The notes below the pieces were generated by a model that was not told where the DNA came from, searched no databases, and saw nothing but the letters and a program-made list of their open reading frames with translations. The position numbers were made by a program, and so were the translations under genes. This document shows positions 54,884-64,000 of a stretch of 64,000 nucleotides of DNA, piece by piece. Where the stretch lies: NCBI GenBank assembly GCA_934045905.1, contig OW203770.1, positions 682,001 to 746,000 on the forward strand. Reading direction: 5' to 3'. The stretch's first letter is position 1. Each line of letters opens with the position of its first letter. This stretch comes from Leuctra nigra (taxonomy: Eukaryota > Arthropoda > Insecta > Plecoptera > Leuctridae).

Positions 54884-57800
54884 ATGATGACCTTTTACCT
54901 GTCCTGCCCAAGGAGCAAATTGTTTCGCCCCATCTATTACCTACGACTACGAGGAATATCAAGCAATAAAGCACATGGAGAAATATTAGAGCCAGACGAT
55001 CTTGAGGTATGACCTGCGGAACCAACATAATGTTCGTAATATTCAACTGTCGCGACTCGCGATACATAAAACTGACATAAAAACACTGTTAATCATGTAC
55101 CACATACAAATAACTAGAGAAGAATTAGGTAGGTACCTACCTATGTATAATTAAGAAATTAGCCTACTGTTTGATTTCCCATTAGGCTACTTACAACCTT
55201 TGCTCTCAACTTCTGTAGGTAGTAGGTACTTGTAGCATATAAATATTCAATACAATATCATCACAGTTGAATTTCATGATTTGTCTTGTAGAAATGCTAC
55301 TTGACGCTGGAGGTACCTCGCAACGCCGACCAAGAGACGGTGCGCACAGCGTTCTTGTCGCTGGTGAAACGCTATCACCCCGACAGCGGATGCGCCGACG
55401 CCGACGTAGACAAGTTCAACGCTATCGAGACGGCGTACCGAAGACTGCAGGACAAGTTCGCCAAGGAGCGGTGGGGAGTGGATGATGGATCCGGGGAGTA
55501 CGGACTCGTTTATCAGGAGAAGAAAGAAGCAAAGCAGTTCGACATCAAGGTAACATATTGAACACTCATTCCGAAAGCATTATTTGAGTGTTTTGAAAAG
55601 TGGATGCTGTTTTGCAGACTTTTCCACCAGAGTAGTTTATTCTGATGAATATAACTCTATGGATCCTTCATTATTATCATTTCGCTTTCTTGAATATTTT
55701 CATGTAGGTATAGCGGTTTGGAAAGCTGGGAGTTGTGTTGTGTTTATTTTCTTGTGAATGCACAGCGTTTATCTAGGGTGTGAATGTGGCATCATTTTGC
55801 TTCTACGCCGCCAGGTTCTCTCTAGACTAGTAGGTACGACTCAAGCTCTTGGTTGAACTTTAATAGGTACTATGTCTAATATCTTTATAAGGCCAACGGC
55901 AACGGCAGTGATATTTTACATTATTCTTGTTACGTTTGTGTAGTGCAGTTATGTGGCCTAATGTATGCATAAACTAGAAAAACGCTCTGAGTAACGCGTT
56001 GATGAGCGAGCACGGATACGCGCAACACCTCTAACCGAAATTTTGTCTACCTATCGAAAATGTCCCAAGCCAATAATTCTTGAATTTCGTCGCAGGCTTG
56101 TATGAAAATCTCCAACAATTCCTAAAATATTGGTCCCAATAACCATGCAAAGTTTGAAGTTGATCGATTGAACCTTTAATCTTTATGATTGAACGGTTCC
56201 TTGTTAATTTTCAAAAATCACAGGATCTCGTTCAAAAAATATACCTATACCTTTGTAGGACCACTCATTATGATATAAGTGTGTGAACATAATATTAGAT
56301 CAATCTGTTGAACGGTCATATCAGTTTCATATAAAATGTTTGAAAGTTTCTGCTCTGACTACCTTGGACTGAAGATTCGAATATGCCGTGAAATATGAAA
56401 TTCGAGAAATTTGACAGCCAAACGCAAAATGTCCCTAAACTGTCAATAACTTTTGGAATTAAATACAGATTAGTCTGAAAATTGTTAAAAGTACAGATAT
56501 TGTTGGTCCCAATTACCATACAAAGTTTTAAGTTGATCGGTCAAACGGTTCTAGCTTAAATTTCAATAATTAAATGAAATATTTTTTTAAATTTCAACCA
56601 AAGGGAGGATTTGTCTGAAAATTTGCGAAATAAGAGTCAATGTTGGTCTTAATGACCATGCAAAATATGAGTTTGATCACATTTATCGAAGACCATTTTC
56701 ATTTTTCAGCCTATCAGGAGATGTTTATTTAAATTTTAACCAATCAATGGATTTCAAAATAAATTTAGGTCAGCAAACAGAAAAGATTGTCTCTACATGT
56801 GTGCAAAATTTCAGATCGATAGGTGAAACGGTGCTACTTCTATTGCTCCAGATAGCAGCCAAAAAAAAAAAAAAAAAAACAGGTCCGTGTCAAAAGAGTC
56901 AAAAGGAGACGCTCGCTTCGCTCGCTCAATTAGGTAGTTAAGGACTAGCAACATTGAAATTACCAAAAAGTTGCAACGAATTTCTACAAATTTCTCAAGA
57001 CCGTTTCTCCATCAACACAATTTTACTGCACTTTTTAAAAGAAAAACCATGGAAATAAAGCAGTAAAAACCCTCATAGTTCAGTCATAGTTCATCCAGGA
57101 ATGTAACATTACATTAGATACTGTTGGAATTAAATATTGTAATGTTTACAATATAGGTAGTTTTTCAAAGAAATCTAAGGGTGTGAAAGCAGCTTATACA
57201 CTTTTGAAAATATCACCATGTATTTTTCTGTATCACAATGTTAAGTTGAAAGAAAAACTGTAATTTTGAAGAGATTTATCTTGAAAATTACTTCACCTCG
57301 CCAACTTTTTCTTGGCATATTATGATGCTGAATGAAACACTCTATATTAGAATTTAAGGTAGTACCTTCATTAGACATATACAAAAAAAACAAATCTTGA
57401 AATTACAAGTTCAGAAAACGTTTTCCTACATTTCAACTATAAGTATAAATGAATCATAAAATGTCATTTAACTTGCAACCCCTGTCGTATAGCGAGGTTT
57501 CAATTTATTGCTTTCCGAGAATGAACAAAACTGTAACACAGGAGGTATAGGGAAATCATTTAGTTTTTGGTTGATAACTTTTAAAATAGCACACGTTGGT
57601 GTGATTTTCAATTTTTTTCCTAATAAAATGTCCAACTATCTATCTAGAAATCAGTTTTTTGAAAAAACCTTGAACCTCAGTAAAATTCAAAACTCAAAAA
57701 TAGCATGGAAATCGTCATGATTTTAATGGCCCCCATAAGACTACATGTTAAAAATAGGAATTTATAACTACAATATCTCAAAATCTAGACACGAGAAGTT

Positions 57801-59667
57801 GTTCATATTTGACAGTATCGTGTAAATAGTGATTATTGATACCTCTGCCAAAAATGGGCTTATTTGGAAGATATGAGATATCAGTTGTGCTACCTTAAAT
57901 GATCATGCTAGAGGAAATGAAGTCTCTGCTAAAGATTGTTATCGTATTGTCCAGCACACGGCGCCACAACACCGGCAGTATCTCAGCCACTCGGGCTTCG
58001 GCGTGGGGAACCAACGCGAGCGCCAGAAGCAACACGACCGCCAACGCGCCAGCAACGCAGTCGAGTCAGTGAGGAAGCATCGGGTTGATCGGATGACCGC
58101 GACTCACGAGTCCGAAGTGGTCCGAGTCCGAGACCGAGACCGAGTCGACAATATCAAGACCAGGTGAGATTATCTAGGGGTGTGCGAATATTCGAAAATT
58201 TCGAATACTTCGAAAATATTTGGTTCGAATATTCGATTTGGTATTCGAAAATCAAGTATTCAAAATTTCGAATACTTCGAAAATTCGAAAATTTACGAAT
58301 AGTTCATGTCTTTTAATTCAAAATAATCCCGCCATTTCTCACATGGGAGTGTTTTTCAATGCTGCCAACTGCTGCAGAGTCTAAAACTACAACCGAAAAT
58401 TGTCATGGCCGCCATTTTGATTTCGAGGGATATTATTTGTAGGTTATTGTTCCTCCAGGTAGACCTTCCTCATACTCCTTTTGTTCCTGTTAATTTCATT
58501 TTTTGTGATAATTAGTGACAACAATATAATCCTTGCATATTACATCATAATCAGTACATTTTCACTATGGCCATCTTTCATTCTGGTGATATGAAAAGAG
58601 TTTGGTGTCAATATTTTTTTTTTAATTGATAGGTATTATGTATTTTAATGTAGGTTCTAACTATTCGATATTCGAAATATTTTTGTCAATTATTCGAAAT
58701 TCGTATTCGAAGTCAAAAATCACTATTCGCACACCCCTAACATTATTGGATGATTCCAAGTCTCCCTGTGTTATCTTATTGGGGAAAAGTGATCTTGAAT
58801 CAAGAATAACTAATTATATCACACGGTAAGGGGAAATATTAATTGTTGCTAGTTGTATGTAATATGGTTTCATTAATCTTTGGTGTGAATTACAGCAAAT
58901 TCTCATTCCTATGCCGAAACCCTGGAACCCCCTTAAGGTAGCACAACTGATATCTCATATCTTCCAAATAAGCCTATTTTTGGCAGAGGTATCAATAATC
59001 ACTATTTACACGATACTGTGAAATATGAACAACTTCTCGTGTCTAGATTTTGAGATATTGTAGCTATAAATTCCTATTTTTAACATGTATAGTCTTATGG
59101 GGGCCATTAAAATCATGACGATTTCCATGCTATTTTTGAGTTTTTAATTTTACTGAGGTTCAACGTTTTTTCAAAAAACTGATTTCTAGATAGATAGTTG
59201 GACATTCTATTAGGAAAAAAATTGAAAACAATACCAACGTGTGCTATTTTAAAAGTTATCATCCAAAAACTAAATGATTTCCCTATACCTCCTGTGTTAC
59301 AGTTTTGTTCATTCTCGGAAGGCAATAAATTGAAACCTCGCTATACGACAGGGGTTGCAAGTTAAATGACATTTTATGATTCATTTATACTTAAATATAG
59401 TTGAAATGTAGGAAAACGTTTTCTGAACTTGTATTTTCAAGATTTTTATTTTTTTGTATATGTATAATGAAGGTACTACCTGAAGCTTCCATGCTTGAAA
59501 CGTGTGTGTGTGGTTTCAGCTCCGAGCTTGAGCGTCTGGTTGAGGATCTGATCCAAGAGTCGATGTCTCGCGGTGACTTCGACAACTTGTCCGGCTCGGG
59601 GAAGCCGTTGTCTTCGCATCGCCACGACAACCCCTACGTCGACTTTGTCACACACAAGATGAACCAG
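54884..59667 (+). CDS. DNAJC28: DnaJ homologue subfamily C member 28, 5' part
   Basis: Exons 54884-55006, 55292-55549, 57955-58163 and 59520-59667 join (phases 0, 0, 2, then 0) to 246 residues; the gene runs past the window. Residues 1-41 are rich in Arg and hydroxyl residues early on, suggesting a mitochondrial presequence. The J domain spans about 44-105 with HPD at 70-72 (KRYHPDSG), the motif that triggers HSP70 ATPase. [10 protein letters not shown] at 129-138 is a family landmark. The DUF1992 region begins near 199: [38 protein letters not shown]. The remaining DUF1992 and C terminus are outside. Start chosen at the first of two adjacent ATGs. Family role is thought to be HSP70 co-chaperone; substrates are unknown. 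Inverted MITEs surround exon 3. Confidence 0.93.
56080..56945 (+). repeat. Dispersed repeat built of ~150-bp modules
   Basis: The phrase TTGGTCCCAAT(A/G)ACCAT..AAGTTGATCG recurs near 56130, 56500 and 56650 and once in the zinc-finger intron (about 17440). It ends in an A run and GACGCTCGCTTCGCTCGCTC. It is a mobile-element relic of unknown class; the GC-rich end followed by CTAG might be a Helitron terminus, but this is weak. Confidence 0.5.
57357..57895 (+). mobile_element. MITE family D, left copy (upstream of DNAJC28 exon 3)
   Basis: AGGTAGTACCTTCATTAGAC at the left, GATATCAGTTGTGCTACCT at the right, flanked by TA. 539 bp. Ends 59 bp before exon 3. Confidence 0.9.
58175..58739. mobile_element. 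hAT-like TAGGGGTGTGC element abutting a splice donor
   Basis: TAGGGGTGTGCGAATATTCG at the left, CGCACACCCCTA at the right. Flanks AGATTATC and ACATTATT agree at 6 of 8 positions, a likely decayed duplication. It starts 11 bases after the exon 3 GT. 565 bp, rich in CGAAAAT words. Confidence 0.8.
58936..59481 (-). mobile_element. MITE family D, right copy, inverted
   Basis: Near-complete reverse complement of 57357-57895 (AGGTAGCACAACTGATATCT at the left). 546 bp; ends 38 bases before exon 4, so the exon 4 polypyrimidine tract starts right at its border. Confidence 0.9.
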
Positions 59668-60304
59668 GTAGAAACTATCTGACTTCACTTGGATGTAGCT
59701 AGGATGATGGCTGGGAGGATTGGAATCTTGTTTACAACGTGAGAAACAAAGGGAATGCCGCACTTTTGTAACAGATGAAAACACCTCGAATCATTCAATA
59801 AAATGTCACAATTTATACATCTTACCATTCGTTAATCTTTGAGGAAGACAATGGTGTATCTTAGACATCAATACGATGCCTATGTGAGACGCAGTTAAGG
59901 TGATACTAGCGCTCGGCCGTTTTAGAAAATTGAGAGAGAGAAATTGTTTCATAAGTGAGTGTAACTTTTACAGGATGTTCACATGATCAGTCTGATTGGA
60001 TATTAGTAGCACTTTTTCATTTTTGCTTATTGCATCGTTAATTAGGCGCCGGTTATTCAACAAAACCGCACAAAACTCAGAAATTTGCGATACGATTTAA
60101 GACCAAACCCGTTAACCGATTGATCTCAAATTTTAATCATGATTAGATGAAAGACAAACTTAGGGTTATCACTTGGCACATTTTGGAAATTTAATTTTAT
60201 ACGGCACCCAGGGAGACACGAAAATAGCTAATTTTTCACCAAAAATCCACTAATTATTACTAATTAACGAAACAAAAAATTAAAATTGTACCAAGGGATA
60301 ACCC

Positions 60305-60431
60305 CTTGGTGCAGCCCAGCAAATTGAATGCAGCCTCAATCTGGCCATCTGGCATTGAAGTGAAAAGATTTGATTTTCGCCGCACTCAAAAGGATTTTCG
60401 AACAGTTGTAGAAGAAAGGGAGACTCTCTAG
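60305..60431 (+). pseudogene. CR1-like LINE ORF1, C-terminal end
   Basis: Open frame ending LNAASIWPSGIEVKRFDFRR then about 20 residues and TAG at 60429-60431. This resembles ORF1 C termini of CR1-like elements. The stop lies three bases before the ORF2 ATG, suiting termination-reinitiation. Confidence 0.65.
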
Positions 60432-60434
60432 CTG

Positions 60435-63302
60435 ATGATGACAAAGTCCAAACAAGTAAGTTTCAGTTGCACCAAAATCAAAAAAACACTAAAACTACTT
60501 CAAGTTAATTGTCGAAGCATAGCAAACAAAATTGACAAGTTCCAGACAATAAAGGATATCCACAAACCCCATGTTATTATAGGCACAGAATCATGGCTTA
60601 CCGACGAAATCACAAGCAATGAAATATTCCCGAAAGATCTGCAAATATATAGGCTTGACAGAGAAGGTAAAAGGGGTGGCGGGGTATTCATTGGTGTAGA
60701 GAACGATCATTCTAGCACACTAAAATGGACGGACCCAAACCTGGAGATGATGTGTGTGAACATTAACTGTAAACCGAGAAATATAAATGTTATAGGGGCT
60801 TATAGACCACAAAATTGTAACACACTACAGTTTCTTCAAGCTCATCTGACAAACTTACATAAAGATGGAATGTTATCTCAACCATGTATCATAGGGGGTG
60901 ATTTCAACCTTCCGAATGTATCATGGGCACCAGGAATGGAAGCATCAAATTGTGCCATCCAAGCAGCCGTTAGTAACATATTAAACGACCATAACATGAT
61001 TCAGGTAATACACGAGCCAACACATGCTCCAAACAACATACTCGATGTCTTCCTCGTGTCTCCCCCAGAAATCTGGCTTACGAGTTCTGTCGAGCTTGGA
61101 ATCAGTGATCACAAAGTAATCACGATGGAAGTTTTAATAAACGAAAGTCCTCCCAGCACCCGGCTTGCAAGACATGTGTGGTCTTATGGTAAGGCAGATA
61201 TACCAGGAATTACAAGCTTCTTGATGAAATCCCGTCCTAAGTGGGCTGCACAAAGTGGAGATATAAATATCTTCTGGTCTACCCTGAAGGCACTCTTAGA
61301 TTCAGCACGGTATCAGTTCATCCCACTGCGTAAAATAAAAATTAATAATGATCCAGTTTACTACAATAGGGAAGTCAAAACACTGAAGAAGAAATGTCGT
61401 AAAGCGTACCCTATGAGAAAAGAAAATCCAAATCAGTTCAAAGTAATTGTCTCAAAACTCAACGCAGCCAAACAATCAGCTCTCGAAGAACACATGTTGA
61501 ATCTGCTAAATGTTGATAGCCCGGGAAATTGGACGAAATTTTACAGTTATATAAACAGCAAGAAGGGAAGTCATAATTCCATTCCTACACTAAAATCTTC
61601 TGACTCCCTCTGTACCAGTGATGCAGATAAAGCAAATCTCCTCAACTCAACCTATCACAAGGTTTTCAACAGCAATCCCAGATGGATCATTGAAAACCAC
61701 ATACAATCAGATTCTGTCCCACAAACATCCAGCTTCACAATCAGTGACTCATCAATAAAGAAAGCCTTAACTGATCTTAAGTTTCGGATTGGCGTAGGAC
61801 CAGATGGTGTTACATCGCAGATGCTGAAAGTAGCAGGACTCGCTATTATCCCATATCTAAAAGTCATGTTTAATATTTCAATTAATAACTCTCAGGTACC
61901 ATCAGACTGGAGTGCAGCCACAATCCACCCTATCTTCAAGAGCGGCCCACGTAGTGACCCGTCAAATTACCGCCCTATCAGTAATACATCTGTCACATGC
62001 AAGATCCTCAAACGGCTGATTGTGAACTACATCCACTCCGTTTGGTCTGAAAACAACTGGCTATTTGGTAATCAGCATGGCTTTCGGAGGGGCTTCTCGT
62101 GCGAGTCATCACTTTCTGGTTTTACTCAAGAAATATCCGAGATTGTGGATAGCGGAAACCAGGTGGATGCTGTACTTGTCGATTTCTCTAAAGCCTTCGA
62201 TGTGGTGCCCCATAGCCTCCTTTTAGAAAAGTTTGCCTCGATGGGGCTAGACAACCGAGTGGTAAAGTGGATTGGCACGTTCCTAACAAACCGCTGCCAG
62301 GTTGTACAAGTAGGCTCACAGACCTCCGCACCAGTAAAAATCTCCTCAGGCGTGCCCCAAGGCACAGTGCTTGGTCCTACCTTATTCCTGGGCTTCATTA
62401 ATGACGTGGCAAAAAACATACAATCACCCATGAAGCTTTTTGCGGATGATCTTATCCTGTACAGGGCTATACATAGCAATGAAGACCGTGTCCTTTTGCA
62501 AGCTGATTTAGACAATATCCAGGAGTGGGTTTGCGATAATGGGATGTCTTTAAATCCCTCAAAAACAACGGTTGTCAGCTTCACAACTAGACGTTCGCCA
62601 ATACCTACTTCATACTTAATGAAAGGGGAGAAGCTTGTGAAATCTAACACCTGCAAGTACCTTGGTGTGACCCTTGCTTCCAATCTCAGCTGGGCACCGC
62701 ACATCGCATGTATGACATCAAAGGCTAAAAGATCACTGCACTTTGTCATGCGGAATCTGAAGGGCAGTCATCCTAGAACCAAGCAGCATGCATTTAAGTG
62801 CCTTATCCGCCCTCTGTTGGAGTATTGCTGCGGGATCTGGGATCCACACTCTGCTGTCCACATCAATGCCATCGAGATGATTCAGAGAAAAGCCGCCAGA
62901 TATGTAATAAACTGTCACCGCAGGTGGGACAAGAAGAAGAAACAGCCAGCTCTAAGGGTCAGCAGGGTTGTTCAGGAGTTGAAATGGGACTTACTAGAGA
63001 CTCGGCGCGCCAAAGTCAGCCTCCGATATCTTTTCAAGGCGCTGTCCGGGCAACCTGCCTGGCAAGATCTAGAGAAGTTAATATACCCCCCAAAGTTTAT
63101 TGGCAGAAAGGACCACACGAAAAAGCTTTTTGTGAAGAGGTATCGGACAGATGTGGGACGATACTCTCTGTTGGGACGAGCTGTTCGTGCTTGGAATAAT
63201 TTACCGAAGGTGGAAATGGATGCCCTGACAGAAGCTAAAATAAGCCACTTTAATAATATTTTAGACAACTTAAGACCGATTCATATCGAAACTCATCTGT
63301 GA
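60435..63302 (+). CDS. CR1-like LINE ORF2: endonuclease and reverse transcriptase
   Basis: 955 codons. Endonuclease: LLQVNCRSIANKIDKF, ETWLTDE-like GTESWLTDE, GGGVFIGV, IIGGDFNLPNVSW and GISDHKV. Reverse transcriptase: PSNYRPISNTSV, QHGFRRGFSCESSL, VDFSKAFDVVPH, SSGVPQGTVLGPTLF and FADD at about residues 668-671 (FADDLILYR), then NPSKTTVVSF and KYLGVTL. The tail LFVKRYRTDVGRYSLLGRAV with RAWNNLP is typical of jockey/CR1-group elements in insects. No frame break seen; the protein could be active, though the element lacks most of ORF1. Unrelated at family level to the RTE-like LINEs in this window. Confidence 0.94.
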   Translation: MMTKSKQVSFSCTKIKKTLKLLQVNCRSIANKIDKFQTIKDIHKPHVIIGTESWLTDEITSNEIFPKDLQIYRLDREGKRGGGVFIGVENDHSSTLKWTDPNLEMMCVNINCKPRNINVIGAYRPQNCNTLQFLQAHLTNLHKDGMLSQPCIIGGDFNLPNVSWAPGMEASNCAIQAAVSNILNDHNMIQVIHEPTHAPNNILDVFLVSPPEIWLTSSVELGISDHKVITMEVLINESPPSTRLARHVWSYGKADIPGITSFLMKSRPKWAAQSGDINIFWSTLKALLDSARYQFIPLRKIKINNDPVYYNREVKTLKKKCRKAYPMRKENPNQFKVIVSKLNAAKQSALEEHMLNLLNVDSPGNWTKFYSYINSKKGSHNSIPTLKSSDSLCTSDADKANLLNSTYHKVFNSNPRWIIENHIQSDSVPQTSSFTISDSSIKKALTDLKFRIGVGPDGVTSQMLKVAGLAIIPYLKVMFNISINNSQVPSDWSAATIHPIFKSGPRSDPSNYRPISNTSVTCKILKRLIVNYIHSVWSENNWLFGNQHGFRRGFSCESSLSGFTQEISEIVDSGNQVDAVLVDFSKAFDVVPHSLLLEKFASMGLDNRVVKWIGTFLTNRCQVVQVGSQTSAPVKISSGVPQGTVLGPTLFLGFINDVAKNIQSPMKLFADDLILYRAIHSNEDRVLLQADLDNIQEWVCDNGMSLNPSKTTVVSFTTRRSPIPTSYLMKGEKLVKSNTCKYLGVTLASNLSWAPHIACMTSKAKRSLHFVMRNLKGSHPRTKQHAFKCLIRPLLEYCCGIWDPHSAVHINAIEMIQRKAARYVINCHRRWDKKKKQPALRVSRVVQELKWDLLETRRAKVSLRYLFKALSGQPAWQDLEKLIYPPKFIGRKDHTKKLFVKRYRTDVGRYSLLGRAVRAWNNLPKVEMDALTEAKISHFNNILDNLRPIHIETHL

Positions 63303-63618
63303 TTTAATAAGTTAAATTTTAAATTGTAATAATGACTAATTAGCACCACTGTGCTTGTAAACTCATCTGACAACCACCGGAAAGGATGCATTGTATCTAT
63401 ACTTTACTGTTTTGTATTACTGTACACTATTTTACTGTATTTTTACTGTATTGTCCAAAGTTGTTAATAAACTTGATACTTGATACTTGAACCCTAAGTT
63501 TGTCTTTTATCTAATCATGATTAAAATTTCAAATAAATTGGTCTACCCATTTCGTCTCCAATCGTATCGCAAAAAGTGTCTACAAATAGCAGCAAAATCG
63601 CTCGCGCTTGCAGCACCT

Positions 63619-64000
63619 TAAGAACTTTCTGAAGTGATATTTTGTCCGCTCGCTCTAGTTTTAATATTTTCATCTTGTTCCCGAATTATTTAAACTGTCG
63701 AAACTTTTTTCCCACACAACATATTGGAATTAAATTACTATCTGACAATGCTCCGAAATATAAGGAAGACAATGATGCTACACACATATCTCTACAGTAT
63801 TTCCTGACGATGCAAACCCAAACGAGACATTTCCGTCGCCCCTCTTTCACTCGTTGTAAAATGCCTACTGCTTCAGTTAGCGTGGGTGACGTCATGGAGT
63901 TGCTTATCCACCCAGCTATCTTCCTAGGATGTAGCTTCACTTCTAATTTGCTTATTGCTTGGAACACGTTCGGTGGCAACAATTCAATCCCATAGGTACA
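63619..64000. other. Intron 4 of DNAJC28, window end
   Basis: No exon of DNAJC28 is seen here; the next exon should begin with the residues after VTHKMNQ. Open frames on both strands (63642-63995 and 63686-63982) show no recognisable protein. Confidence 0.4.

Larger units (their letters stand above)
60305..63490 (+). mobile_element. CR1/L2-like LINE
   Basis: Carries the end of ORF1 (stop at 60429-60431), a complete ORF2, a short 3' UTR and a TTGATACT 8-bp repeat tail, as CR1-type elements have in place of poly-A. Target duplication ACCC (or AACCC). 5'-truncated within ORF1. It lies in DNAJC28 intron 4, sense orientation. Confidence 0.93.
59898..63618 (-). mobile_element. MITE family A, inverted copy split by a LINE
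   Basis: AGGTGATACTAGCGCTCGG at the left and CGCTTGCAGCACCT at the right, TA at both borders. The family A sequence breaks after GGATAACCC (60304) and resumes at ACCCTAAGTTTG (63491). Confidence 0.9.

Noticed and set aside
56860..56945. Helitron 3' end (GC-rich words then CTAG)
   Set aside because: No clear hairpin of the required form immediately before CTAG and no matching 5' TC start; kept only as a weak possibility in the repeat entry.

Overview
This is an insect nuclear genome window, most likely from a moth or butterfly. It is AT-rich, its genes are split by introns with GT..AG borders, and TAGGTACCTAC-type words common in Lepidoptera are scattered through it. Lepidoptera is an inference from overall look. 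Five host genes can be assembled exon by exon with frames that close exactly: a seven-finger C2H2 zinc-finger gene (+, 10137-19480), SZRD1 (-, 34663-35494), TTC36 (+, 35696-36305), SEC62 (-, 42768-54447) and DNAJC28 (+, 54884 to beyond the window). SZRD1/TTC36 and SEC62/DNAJC28 are two head-to-head pairs with 201 and 436 bp between start codons.

Most of the rest is transposable elements and their debris. 1-9 kb: a tandemly duplicated block carrying a ~140-bp satellite, MITEs, a truncated antisense LINE and a 1-kb, 21-bp minisatellite. 10-19 kb: the zinc-finger gene, its introns loaded with MITEs, an 1.8-kb element made of AAGATCTT arrays and two decayed copies of its own exon 2. 20-24 kb: fold-back MITEs. 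24.2-33.7 kb: a three-level nest, in which a fold-back MITE is split by a gag/pol-less LTR retrotransposon in minus orientation, whose right LTR is split by a two-ORF LINE. 36.5-39.5 kb: a second LINE of the same type just downstream of TTC36. 40.9-41.1 kb: a perfect 210-bp palindrome. 42-54 kb: SEC62, whose introns hold at least three hAT MITEs with exact 8-bp target duplications. 55-64 kb: DNAJC28, with exon 3 bracketed by inverted MITE copies and a CR1-like LINE inside another MITE in its fourth intron.

The host genes do not form one pathway. SEC62 acts in post-translational protein import into the ER, DNAJC28 is a J-domain protein with a DUF1992 region and a mitochondrion-like N terminus, TTC36 is a TPR protein, SZRD1 is a SUZ-domain protein, and the zinc-finger protein is a probable DNA-binding regulator.

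The most unusual observations are: (1) a ~235-bp piece of a SEC24 coding sequence captured inside the LINE ORF1 and read there in a different frame; (2) that LINE has a TISU start element on a very short leader and a candidate -1 frameshift site joining ORF1 to ORF2; (3) a tandem repeat in SEC62 that copies the exon 2 5' splice site four times; (4) inverted MITEs around DNAJC28 exon 3, an arrangement that favours exon circularisation or skipping; (5) the perfect palindrome with a hammerhead-ribozyme-like core at its centre.
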